Notes: generated from the letters alone by a model not told the origin. DNA of 7,153 nucleotides from Anaerolineaceae bacterium (GCA_003158355.1 PMIV01000157.1:264-7416); one strand, 5' to 3'; counted from the stretch's first letter, positions 1-5,801 are shown. Translations and numbers: made by a program.

Positions 1-867
1 GAAAACGACTGCCAGACCGGCGCCGTGAGTTACGTCATAAATACCGCTGATCTCGTGCTCAATGGAATGGGAAGCCCAGTCACCGATACGACCGGTATTC
101 AACAGGTTATTATGGGCAATGGTACCCGCCCACATCAGTTCCGCCCAGGAATCGTAGTCATTCGGGTCTGCAAGCACCCGCGGCGCTGTGGCAATGATGG
201 TCTTCATCGTCGCTTCCAGTAAGCGGTCAGTAAAAGAAACATGTGTGACGTTGGTAAAGTAGCGCTCCATCAAATGCGCCATGATGTCGGTTGCGCCGGC
301 AGCCACCTGGAACTTGGGCAGGGAAGAAGCCAGTTCCGGGTTGAGGATCGAAAAACATGGATAGATCAGATCGGAATTTACCGACCGTTTGAGCCAGCCG
401 TCTTCATTGGTGATGACGGTTCCGGTACTGGATTCGCTCCCTGCTGCCGGGATGGTCAGAACGGTTCCCACTGGCAGTGCGTCAACAGGCACGCCTTTGC
501 CTACATAGAAATCCCAGACATCCCCGTCAAACACTGCGCCCATGGCAATTGCCTTTGCAGAATCGATCACGCTGCCGCCGCCTACTGCCAGGATCAAACC
601 AACCCCATGCTGGCGGCACAGCTTGATGCCTTCCCGAACCAGGCTCAAGCGGGGGTTGGGCTGCACGCCGCCGAGTTCAACCCATTCGACCCCGGCTTTC
701 TTGAGCGAAGCCGTCACCCGGTCATAAAGTCCGGATTTCTTGATGCTGCCGCTGCCAAAATGCAGAAGAACCTTTTTACTGTACAAAGCGGCTTCCGTGC
801 CTAAATTCTCTTCTGTGCCACGCCCGAAAATTATCTTTGTCGGATTTTTGAATACAAAGTTTTCCAT
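1..867 (-). CDS. Iron-containing alcohol dehydrogenase, YqhD/BdhA-like (partial, C-terminus missing)
   Basis: This is a group III metal-dependent alcohol dehydrogenase, a soluble enzyme that reversibly reduces aldehydes to alcohols with NAD(P)H. In fermenters such enzymes dispose of reducing equivalents or detoxify aldehydes. The visible 289 residues begin MENFVFKNPTKIIFG. They include FGSGS (37-41), the nucleotide-binding GGGSVIDSAKAIA stretch (96-108), and metal ligands at D194, H198, H267 and H281, the same spacing and numbering as known for E. coli YqhD. The family is about 385-390 residues long, so roughly 100 C-terminal residues lie beyond the left edge. The start is supported by AAGGAG seven bases upstream of the ATG. 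The gene follows the LacI-type regulator by 34 bp on the same strand with no terminator between, so it is probably co-transcribed with and repressed by that regulator. The family call is firm; substrate and NADH versus NADPH preference cannot be read. Confidence 0.95.
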   Translation of the reverse strand, partial: MENFVFKNPTKIIFGRGTEENLGTEAALYSKKVLLHFGSGSIKKSGLYDRVTASLKKAGVEWVELGGVQPNPRLSLVREGIKLCRQHGVGLILAVGGGSVIDSAKAIAMGAVFDGDVWDFYVGKGVPVDALPVGTVLTIPAAGSESSTGTVITNEDGWLKRSVNSDLIYPCFSILNPELASSLPKFQVAAGATDIMAHLMERYFTNVTHVSFTDRLLEATMKTIIATAPRVLADPNDYDSWAELMWAGTIAHNNLLNTGRIGDWASHSIEHEISGIYDVTHGAGLAVVF

Positions 868-901
868 AATAGCTCTCCTTAGAAATAATTGACCATTGTG
901 A

Positions 902-1942
902 TTAATTGTTGAGATTCTTGGTTGTGCCGCGAAGTACCAGAGTGGGCTTCATGGTCACAGTTTTGGTTCGGGGTTTCTTGCCGTTGATCAATTGCAGTAA
1001 TAATTCTGCGCTCCTGGAACCCATCTCAAATGTGGGCTGTGAAACAGTAGAAAGCGCTGGCTCCACTAATTGCGCCAGTTCGATGTCATCGAAACCGATG
1101 ACCTGTACTTCCTCTGGCACTTTGACGTTGTACAGTTTGAGAGCGCGCAAAGCGCCGATCGCCATCAAATCATTGCCCGCAAATACAGCATTAAAGGGCA
1201 AATCTATTCCATCCGGACCTTGCTTCCATGTGTCCAACGCTTCTCCGATCAGGAGTTGGCCGCTTTGGATGGAATCGTCCCCTTGAAAAAAACGCACGGA
1301 AGAGAGAGGCAGCCCTTCCTCTTTTACAACGTCGTCCAAACCTGCCACTCGCAGTTTGGATTGGGAATGATCCGCTGGCCCGTTCAAGAAAGCCAGCCTA
1401 CACCCCTCTTGAGATAATAAATACTTCGTTGCCAACCTGGCTCCTTCCCGGTTATCCAGAAAAACTCCATAATGTAACACTTGCCCTTCGATAATCCGGT
1501 CGAGAGTGACATAGGGAACTCCCTGAGCCTCAAGCAAGTCCAGTTGACAATCACAATCCGAGGCTGCTGAATTCAAGATCACTCCATCCACCCCCTTTTC
1601 CATCAGAACCCGCACGTAATCCTTCTCTTTGACCAAATCCCCATCGGAATTGCACAAGAATAAACTATATCCGGCGCGGTTTAGAGCATCCTCTACCCCG
1701 CGTACCAGCAAAGGATAAAAAGGGTTGGTGATGTTGGGGATGATCAGGCCGATGGAATGGGATTTACCGGTCGCCAGTCCCCGGGCGAAGCCGCTGGGTT
1801 GGAATCCGGTCTCGTTCAGGATGGCCTGGATTTGGGCGCGTTTTTCTGCGCCAACACCTTCGGGGTGGTGATTCAGGACTCTAGAAACCGTTGCCTTTGA
1901 AACTCCGGCCTGTTTTGCAATATCACTGATGGTTATTTTCAT
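902..1942 (-). CDS. LacI-family transcriptional regulator
   Basis: This 346-residue DNA-binding repressor has normal LacI-family length. The helix-turn-helix is at residues 6-24 (SDIAKQAGVSKATVSRVLN). The hinge helix follows around 48-60 (QPSGFARGLATG), with A53-R54-x-L56 matching the leucine that family members insert at a central CpG. Residues 62-340 form the periplasmic-binding-protein-like effector domain: NPFYPLLVRG (73-82), DR (148-149), FLDNREGA (161-168), R198 and GND (256-258) sit where sugar-binding members contact ligand. The effector is probably a sugar or related small molecule; it cannot be named. The frame stays open upstream to an ATG at 2014, but that extension would span the promoter and operator. 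The ATG at 1942 has AAGG upstream and begins with the canonical MKITISDIA. The gene is first in an apparent operon with the alcohol dehydrogenase and very likely autoregulated. Confidence 0.96.
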   Translation of the reverse strand: MKITISDIAKQAGVSKATVSRVLNHHPEGVGAEKRAQIQAILNETGFQPSGFARGLATGKSHSIGLIIPNITNPFYPLLVRGVEDALNRAGYSLFLCNSDGDLVKEKDYVRVLMEKGVDGVILNSAASDCDCQLDLLEAQGVPYVTLDRIIEGQVLHYGVFLDNREGARLATKYLLSQEGCRLAFLNGPADHSQSKLRVAGLDDVVKEEGLPLSSVRFFQGDDSIQSGQLLIGEALDTWKQGPDGIDLPFNAVFAGNDLMAIGALRALKLYNVKVPEEVQVIGFDDIELAQLVEPALSTVSQPTFEMGSRSAELLLQLINGKKPRTKTVTMKPTLVLRGTTKNLNN

Positions 1943-1951
1943 CGCTTCGCC

Positions 1952-1984
1952 TTGAGTAACCGGTTTCGTAAACCGGTTACTCAA
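1952..1984. promoter_or_regulatory. Probable double operator for the LacI-family repressor
   Basis: This is a perfect inverted repeat: TTGAGTAACCGGTTT at 1952-1966 and its exact reverse complement at 1970-1984, separated by 3 bases. Each arm contains the self-complementary core AACCGGTT (1958-1965 and 1971-1978), which is centred on CpG as LacI-family operators generally are. The two cores are 13 bp apart centre to centre. The element lies between the predicted -10 box and the lacI start codon, where bound repressor would block initiation. The full AACCGGTT core was not noticed elsewhere in the window. The repressor-operator pairing is inferred from position and symmetry. In RNA the same repeat could also form a hairpin just ahead of the lacI ribosome-binding site. 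Confidence 0.8.
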
Positions 1985-1985
1985 T

Positions 1986-2014
1986 AGTATAATGGATTTA
2001 ATAAAATAAATCAA
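1986..2014 (-). promoter_or_regulatory. Predicted sigma-70 promoter of the lacI-adh operon
   Basis: On the minus strand there is a -35 TTGATT (2009-2014), a 17-bp spacer and a -10 TATACT (1986-1991), close to consensus. Transcription would start near 1979, inside the inverted-repeat operator and about 37 bases upstream of the lacI ATG. The overlap of start site and operator supports negative autoregulation. Confidence 0.72.
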
Positions 2015-2047
2015 ACTTAAATTTCGGAATTTGAGATCTTCCCAAAT

Positions 2048-2084
2048 AACAAGAAAGGCCCTGGTGATCAGAGCCTTTCTCGTT
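2048..2084 (-). terminator. Rho-independent terminator downstream of the pilin gene
   Basis: An inverted repeat has a perfect 8-bp core stem (2052-2059 with 2073-2080, AGAAAGGC/GCCTTTCT). It extends to 2048/2084 across one mismatch, with a further short CTG/CAG stem in the loop. On the minus strand the stem is followed by the T-rich stretch TTGTTATTT. It begins about 22 bases after the pilin stop and lies upstream of the lacI promoter, so it separates the two units. Confidence 0.72.
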
Positions 2085-2106
2085 GACTAATATAATGCAA
2101 TATTTA

Positions 2107-2262
2107 TCAGGAAGTCCTCATAGCAGAACTTATCCGGCTAAAGACTCCACCAATCTGAGGTCCTACAATTTTGAGAATTACAATTACTACCACAGCAATA
2201 AGAACAAGAATTAATGCATATTCAATCAAGCCTTGACCTTTTTCTTCTAAGGCAAATAACAT
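2107..2262 (-). CDS. Flp/Fap-type (type IVb, Tad) pilin subunit
   Basis: A 51-residue protein beginning MLFALEEKGQGLIEYALILV. It has a nine-residue charged leader ending in Gly9, a likely prepilin peptidase cleavage site before Gln10, Glu at mature position +5 followed by Tyr (E14-Y15, the EY signature of Flp pilins), and a hydrophobic segment of about 16 residues (16-30). The mature peptide would be about 42 residues. The length is normal for Flp pilins, which polymerise into Tad pili used for adhesion and, in some bacteria, DNA uptake. The ATG is preceded by AGGAGGGGAC, a strong ribosome-binding site. The gene has its own promoter and terminator, and no tad assembly genes are present in this window, so it is an isolated pilin gene here. 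The family is confident; whether it makes a pilus or serves as a minor pseudopilin is unknown. Confidence 0.93.
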   Translation of the reverse strand: MLFALEEKGQGLIEYALILVLIAVVVIVILKIVGPQIGGVFSRISSAMRTS

Positions 2263-2295
2263 AATGTCCCCTCCTCGAGCAAAAATGATATATTA

Positions 2296-2323
2296 ATCAT
2301 ACATGCTTGCAAAGTTTTTTCAA
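2296..2323 (-). promoter_or_regulatory. Predicted sigma-70 promoter of the pilin gene
   Basis: The minus strand shows -35 TTGAAA (2318-2323), a 16-bp spacer and -10 TATGAT (2296-2301). The predicted start near 2289 gives a leader of roughly 27 bases that carries the strong AGGAGG-like ribosome-binding site. No operator was recognised. Confidence 0.6.
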
Positions 2324-2565
2324 GGCTCTTTACAAAATTTTTATATCCCTCAAAATAAGAGGGGTAAGCCATTAACCTATGAATGCCAGTTAGAAAATTC
2401 TTAATTGAAAGAAAATATTTCAAATACACGAAATCAGTAGATTGCACTTACCTACCCAAGTTTGATCAAGGGTGGCGCACCTTTATCCAGCAGCAAATTT
2501 TTAGATTACAGATTGGTTTGAGAATGAAGATTAATTCGCTGAAAAATCCAGATGAAAAATTCGGA

Positions 2566-2594
2566 TTGACATTTTCCCCTTCTCCTTCTACACT
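2566..2594 (+). promoter_or_regulatory. Predicted comM promoter giving a leaderless mRNA
   Basis: A consensus -35 TTGACA (2566-2571), a 17-bp pyrimidine-rich spacer and a -10 TACACT (2589-2594) lie immediately upstream of comM. Only six bases separate the -10 box from the ATG at 2601, so the usual start position, about seven bases past the -10, falls on the A of the ATG. No purine-rich ribosome-binding site precedes the ATG, which agrees with a leaderless transcript. Confidence 0.7.
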
Positions 2595-2600
2595 TAACTC

Positions 2601-4124
2601 ATGCTTGCCAGAGTGAATGCCTGCGCTGTGATCGGTCTGGAAGGAGTTATTGTCGACGTTGAAGTCGATCTTGCTCCCGGTTTTAAACCTCCCATTGTCA
2701 TTGTTGGTCTACCCGATGTCTCCGTCCAAGAAAGCCGTGAACGGGTGCAATCTGCCATCCGCAACGCCGGACTCAGCTTCCCGCGCAAGCGTATCCGCGT
2801 CAATCTGGCCCCGGCCACGGTTAGGAAAGAAGGCTCTGCCTACGATTTGCCCATCGCTTTGGGGGTATTGATGGCCAATGAACAACTTTCCACTAATGCG
2901 CTGGAAGGCGGCCTGGTCATGGGAGAACTCTCTTTAGATGGCAGTGTGCGCCATATCCGTGGAGTACTGCCCATGGCTGCTGTGGCGCGGCGCGAAGGCT
3001 TCAAACGCGTCTTTGTCCCAGCTGAAGATGCTCCCGAAGCGGCGATTTTCCCTGAGCTTGAGGTCATCCCGGTGCACTCGCTAGCTGAACTCTATGCCCA
3101 TCTTACCGGTCTGGTCACCATCCCTGCCCAGCCCATGCTGCAGGTGGACCAGGTGCAGGTGGTGGTGCAAACCGATTTCTGCGATGTCAAAGGCCAGGAG
3201 CATGTCAAACGCGCTCTTGAAGTTGCCGCAGCCGGAGGGCATAATCTGCTCATGATCGGTCCGCCCGGCTCCGGCAAGACCCTGATGGCGCGTGCCTTGC
3301 CTGCCATTTTGCCGCGCATGACGGTGGATGAATCTCTGGATGTTACCCGCATCTACTCGGTAGCCGATCAACTTCCCCCCGGTATTCCGCTTCTCAAAAA
3401 TCGTCCCTTCCGTGCTCCACATCACACCATCAGCCATGCAGGCTTGGTTGGCGGGGGCAACATTCCCCACCCTGGTGAAATTTCGCTTGCCCATCGCGGC
3501 GTGTTGTTCCTGGATGAGCTGCCCGAATTCAGTTCAAAGGTGCTCGAAGTGCTGCGCCAGCCGCTTGAAGATAAGGTGGTCACCATCAGCCGCGCTCAGG
3601 GCTCGCTCACCTTCCCGGCCAATTTTCAACTGGTGGCGGCCATGAACCCATGCCCGTGCGGTTATTACGGCGACCCCACTCACCCTTGCACCTGCTCCCC
3701 TGGAACGGTCACCAAATACCAACGCCGCATTTCCGGTCCGCTCATGGACCGCATCGACATCCATATTGAAGTTCCCCGCGTTGATTACGAAAAGCTCAGC
3801 GACAACCGCCAGGGAGAATCTTCGTCAACAGTCAACCAGCGGGTTGAAGCTGCCCGCGAAGTTCAGCGCCGCCGTTTTGCCGGGACTGCGCTCTCGTGCA
3901 ATGCCGACATGCATCCGGCCGAAGTACGTTCCTATTGCTCTCTCGATTTAGATTGCCGTACTTTAATGCGCGCTGCCATGAATCAGATGCAGCTTTCAGC
4001 TCGCGCCTACCACCGCATCCTCAAACTGGCGCGTACCATTGCCGATCTTTCCGGCTCGGAAGCCATCACCGCTTCTTTTTTAGCTGAAGCTTTGCAGTAT
4101 CGCCCCAGAGTATCAGAAAATTAA
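2601..4124 (+). CDS. comM: ComM/YifB family Mg-chelatase-like AAA+ ATPase
   Basis: A 507-residue cytoplasmic AAA+ protein, full length for the family. ComM is known in naturally transformable bacteria as a hexameric helicase that promotes branch migration during integration of incoming DNA; homologues (YifB) are also widespread in bacteria not known to be competent. The N-terminal ChlI-like domain (about 1-165) contains the family pattern VGLPD, ESRERVQSAIRNAG and NLAPA. Then come Walker A GPPGSGKT (220-227), Walker B VLFLDE (301-306), and the NPCPCGYYGDP segment with a Cys cluster (C351, C353, C363, C365). The sensor/arginine region SGPLMDRIDIHIEVP (378-392) is followed by the C-terminal Mg-chelatase helical domain. 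The start matches the family N-terminus (MLARVNACAVIGLEG). Its promoter implies leaderless translation. It is divergent from the pilin gene and converges with the DUF218 gene, 23 bp away. No frameshift or missing motif was seen. Confidence 0.97.
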   Translation: MLARVNACAVIGLEGVIVDVEVDLAPGFKPPIVIVGLPDVSVQESRERVQSAIRNAGLSFPRKRIRVNLAPATVRKEGSAYDLPIALGVLMANEQLSTNALEGGLVMGELSLDGSVRHIRGVLPMAAVARREGFKRVFVPAEDAPEAAIFPELEVIPVHSLAELYAHLTGLVTIPAQPMLQVDQVQVVVQTDFCDVKGQEHVKRALEVAAAGGHNLLMIGPPGSGKTLMARALPAILPRMTVDESLDVTRIYSVADQLPPGIPLLKNRPFRAPHHTISHAGLVGGGNIPHPGEISLAHRGVLFLDELPEFSSKVLEVLRQPLEDKVVTISRAQGSLTFPANFQLVAAMNPCPCGYYGDPTHPCTCSPGTVTKYQRRISGPLMDRIDIHIEVPRVDYEKLSDNRQGESSSTVNQRVEAAREVQRRRFAGTALSCNADMHPAEVRSYCSLDLDCRTLMRAAMNQMQLSARAYHRILKLARTIADLSGSEAITASFLAEALQYRPRVSEN

Positions 4125-4147
4125 GCGGTTATACAAGCAAGCAAGAA

Positions 4148-4804
4148 TTAAAACTTGTCAAATTGTGCCAGCCACTTTTGCAGGCTGCCACTGGTAAGCT
4201 GGTAACGGAAAATGTAAAAGGTAAATTTAAAATACTCTTCGACCACCATTTTTCTGGACACAGAACTTGACCACCAATTTCTGGTATAGCCTGTTTTATC
4301 ATAGGGCACAGGCGCCATAAGAATTTTAATTTTATCCCCTAAAACCTTCTGGTAGGCCCACTTGGCTCTGCGGGTATGAAATGCATCTGTTACCACAATT
4401 ATTGTCTTCACCTGATCCGGGTGGGCATCGATATATTCCTTTAAACGTTCGGCTTCCTGATAAGTTGAATTAATGGCTTTATCGTCCAGGATAATCGCTT
4501 CTTCCGGGACTCCGTCCGACATTGCCAGGTATTTGCTCCAGTTGGCCTCGTAACGCAAATTCTTATCACTGTATCCCCCGGTGAAAAACAATTTTGTTCC
4601 CAGCCCACTTTTATACAGTTGAGCTGCGTAATTGATCCGGTATTCCGGTCCGCTGACCGCTGTAATTAAATCAGACTGTGATAGGGAATTTTTAACGATG
4701 AGATTGTCACCGATCAATCGGAGTATTGGAGTTGAAAATATCAACACTGCGAAAATAATAATTACCAATATGATCCAAAAACGATTCTTCTTTTGCTGAG
4801 CCAT
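4148..4804 (-). CDS. YdcF/SanA-like protein, DUF218 domain, membrane-anchored
   Basis: A 218-residue protein. After a short basic N-terminus (MAQQKKNR) there is one membrane segment (about 9-30), probably an uncleaved anchor that exports the rest. The DUF218 domain covers about 45-190. Visible hallmarks are SGPEYRINYAAQLYKSG (51-67), FFTGG (73-77), the S/T-rich N112-S113-T114 followed by acidic helix residues, and VVTDAFHTRRAKWAY (137-151), equivalent to the family T-x-x-x-H-x-x-R-A block. Family members such as SanA and YdcF affect envelope barrier function, but their biochemical reaction is not settled. A tail (WWSSSVSRKMVVEEYFKF, 177-194) is typical of the family. AAGGA five bases before the ATG supports the start. 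The gene ends 23 bp from comM, tail to tail, with no obvious terminator between them. Confidence 0.9.
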   Translation of the reverse strand: MAQQKKNRFWIILVIIIFAVLIFSTPILRLIGDNLIVKNSLSQSDLITAVSGPEYRINYAAQLYKSGLGTKLFFTGGYSDKNLRYEANWSKYLAMSDGVPEEAIILDDKAINSTYQEAERLKEYIDAHPDQVKTIIVVTDAFHTRRAKWAYQKVLGDKIKILMAPVPYDKTGYTRNWWSSSVSRKMVVEEYFKFTFYIFRYQLTSGSLQKWLAQFDKF

Positions 4805-4837
4805 GTTTGTCCTTAATAATTAACCATAAAGGTTATA

Positions 4838-4860
4838 CCTGATCGATCCTGATCGATCCT
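4838..4860. repeat. Short tandem repeat rich in GATC
   Basis: Two exact copies of GATCGATCCT (4841-4850 and 4851-4860), preceded by a partial CCT. This places four GATC sites within 18 bp, and further GATC sites occur at 4899-4902 and 4943-4946. The repeat lies about 35 bases upstream of the DUF218 start codon. On the minus strand it is directly upstream of a possible -10 box TATAAC (4832-4837), although no good -35 box accompanies it. The function is unknown. Confidence 0.7.
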
Positions 4861-4882
4861 GCTCTATCTTCTCCGCCGCTAA

Positions 4883-4908
4883 GCCGCCGATTTTTCAGGA
4901 TCGGCCGC
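4883..4908. repeat. GC-rich hairpin upstream of the DUF218 gene
   Basis: An imperfect inverted repeat pairs 4883-4891 with 4900-4908 (8 of 9 pairs, GCCGCCGAT against ATCGGCCGC) around an 8-base loop. Neither strand has a T-run after the stem, so it is not a convincing terminator. Part of its 3' side, CAGGATCG (4896-4903), is the reverse complement of the end of the nearby GATC repeat (CGATCCTG, 4854-4861), so two alternative pairings are possible in this segment. Confidence 0.4.
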
Positions 4909-5108
4909 TGACACAGGTTTTTCACCCGGGCGATTCCAGGATGATCAATGGGGAAGTTCAATTCCCGTCCGCTTTATTGTTTTAACAACTTCAAAAATGA
5001 ATGTTACTCAATTGAAGATGCGGAAGTAACTCCATATTAAATGTAATGATAAATAATACCGCAGTCTTACCTTGAAAAATGATCTTTTCCCTTTCGGTGA
5101 TGATTCAC

Positions 5109-5138
5109 TTCGCTAGTTTTGATAAAGTTACATATAAT
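5109..5138 (+). promoter_or_regulatory. Candidate promoter of the channel-like gene
   Basis: A perfect -10 TATAAT lies at 5133-5138, with only a poor -35 (TTCGCT, 5109-5114) at 18-bp spacing. Transcription from about 5145 would give a leader near 25 bases containing the AAGGA ribosome-binding site. The -35 match is weak, so activation by a regulator, or use of another promoter further upstream, is possible. Confidence 0.4.
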
Positions 5139-5169
5139 AAGAATCGCCAGACCGTTGAGAAGGAATAAT

Positions 5170-5532
5170 ATGTTTGAACATCATAATCAACCTTTGATTT
5201 CCAGGAAAGACTTCGTTAAGCGTCAGTTAAATCATTTTTTGATCGTTTTGGCCATAATTGGCGGATCACTCTTCTGGGGTATGCTTGGATATCACCTGAT
5301 CGAGAAAATGCCCTGGGTAGATGCTTTCTTGAATACTGCCATGTTGCTGGGTGGAATGGGCCCAGTCGATCAAATGCATACCAACGCGGGGAAAATCTTC
5401 GCCGGTATCTATGCATTATATTCAGGCATCGTTTTCTTGATTGTCGCCGGGGTGCTCTTTGCACCCTCCTTCCATCGCATGCTGCATCATTTCCATTTGG
5501 ATATGGAAGGGGACGGCCAAAATCCATCCTGA
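5170..5532 (+). CDS. Two-helix ion-channel-like membrane protein with a degenerate selectivity filter
   Basis: A 120-residue inner-membrane protein with the layout of a minimal potassium channel. TM1 spans about 23-43 (FLIVLAIIGGSLFWGMLGYHL). A short re-entrant pore-helix-like segment follows at 50-59 (VDAFLNTAML), then a loop LGGMGPVD (60-67) where channels carry TVGYGD, then TM2 at about 75-98 (KIFAGIYALYSGIVFLIVAGVLF). The tail is His-rich and cytoplasmic (HRMLHHFHLDMEG). Small two-TM proteins with a similar GMGPVD loop occur in several bacterial phyla and are usually annotated as hypothetical or potassium-channel-family proteins. The altered filter makes potassium selectivity doubtful. 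The frame stays open to 5119, but AAGGA five bases before the ATG at 5170 fixes the start. The gene appears monocistronic, followed by a hairpin terminator 37 bases after the stop. Confidence 0.8.
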   Translation: MFEHHNQPLISRKDFVKRQLNHFLIVLAIIGGSLFWGMLGYHLIEKMPWVDAFLNTAMLLGGMGPVDQMHTNAGKIFAGIYALYSGIVFLIVAGVLFAPSFHRMLHHFHLDMEGDGQNPS

Positions 5533-5569
5533 ATGAATTCTTCCCGCTTCAATTTGGGGGGTATTCTGC

Positions 5570-5607
5570 AAAAATTTGAAATTAATCGAATAATTTCAAA
5601 TTTTTTT
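5570..5607 (+). terminator. AT-rich hairpin terminator after the channel-like gene
   Basis: A perfect 15-bp inverted repeat pairs 5570-5584 (AAAAATTTGAAATTA) with 5591-5605 around the 6-base loop ATCGAA. It ends in seven consecutive T (5601-5607) on the plus strand. The position 37 bases past the stop codon fits termination of the upstream gene. The stem has only one G-C pair, so it is weaker than a typical intrinsic terminator of this length. Confidence 0.6.
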
Positions 5608-5794
5608 CACTTCTGGCTCTTTTGAAAAACTTCTCTTACTGTTGTGTTTTTTACCATCTGTATTATTTTGCCCTGCTGTATGACGGGGCTGAATAGATAT
5701 GATTAATTCTCGTTTGTTCTCTCTTAATTCCAAGAATTGTTGGCTCATTTTATCACTGTCACATTTTATTCCGTACAAAATGAATACTCTTGGG

Positions 5795-5800
5795 TATAAT
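5795..5800 (+). promoter_or_regulatory. Candidate -10 box (TATAAT) for the DUF6056-like gene
   Basis: A consensus TATAAT follows CTTGGG. No sequence resembling TTGACA was found 16-18 bp upstream, so this may need an activator or another sigma factor. A start near 5807 would give a leader of about 62 bases to the ATG at 5869, containing the inner hairpin and the G tract. Confidence 0.4.
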
Positions 5801-5801
5801 A

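Larger units (their letters stand above)
2263..2600. other. Divergent intergenic region between the pilin gene and comM
   Basis: This 338-bp non-coding stretch is AT-rich compared with comM. It holds the pilin promoter on the minus strand (2296-2323) and the comM promoter on the plus strand (2566-2594). Between them, roughly 2324-2565, I see no gene with a ribosome-binding site and recognisable protein. The only small symmetry noted is TTGATCAA at 2462-2469, too short to call an operator. Confidence 0.6.
4805..5169. other. Non-coding region between the DUF218 gene and the channel-like gene
   Basis: This 365-bp stretch is between divergent genes. The left part (to about 4975) is moderately GC-rich and contains the GATC tandem repeat and the GC hairpin. 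The right part is AT-rich and holds candidate promoter pieces for the plus-strand gene. One is TTGAAG (5012-5017), 17 bp, TATTAA (5035-5040). The other is a consensus TATAAT at 5133-5138. I found no reading frame with a ribosome-binding site and family-like sequence, and no recognisable RNA gene. Confidence 0.55.

Noticed and set aside
241..804. A 187-codon plus-strand frame opposite the alcohol dehydrogenase
   Set aside because: The minus strand here encodes a dehydrogenase with all four metal ligands in place; the plus-strand frame is a by-product of its codon pattern and has no family-like sequence.
1943..2014. A 24-residue N-terminal extension of the LacI regulator starting at 2014
   Set aside because: It would be encoded by the promoter and operator, and LacI-family proteins begin directly with the helix-turn-helix, as at 1942.
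2247..2447. A 66-codon minus-strand frame overlapping the pilin start
   Set aside because: It lies over the pilin promoter and leader in another frame and has no recognisable protein features.
4125..4190. A bidirectional terminator between comM and the DUF218 gene
   Set aside because: The only hairpin nearby (CAGCC/GGCTG, 4169-4187) is a 5-bp stem inside the DUF218 coding end without a T-run; no convincing terminator is visible.
4883..4908. GC-rich hairpin considered as a terminator
   Set aside because: No T-run follows on either strand, and it lies upstream of genes on both sides, where no transcript needs to end.
5119..5169. A 17-residue N-terminal extension of the channel-like protein
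   Set aside because: It overlaps the TATAAT box and the ribosome-binding site, and has no ribosome-binding site of its own; the ATG at 5170 has AAGGA at five bases.
5596..5778. A 60-codon minus-strand reading frame between the channel-like gene and the DUF6056-like gene
   Set aside because: It would start with TTG, has no good ribosome-binding site, its end overlaps the hairpin terminator, and the Lys/Asn/Ser-rich translation resembles no family I know; AT-rich random sequence explains it.
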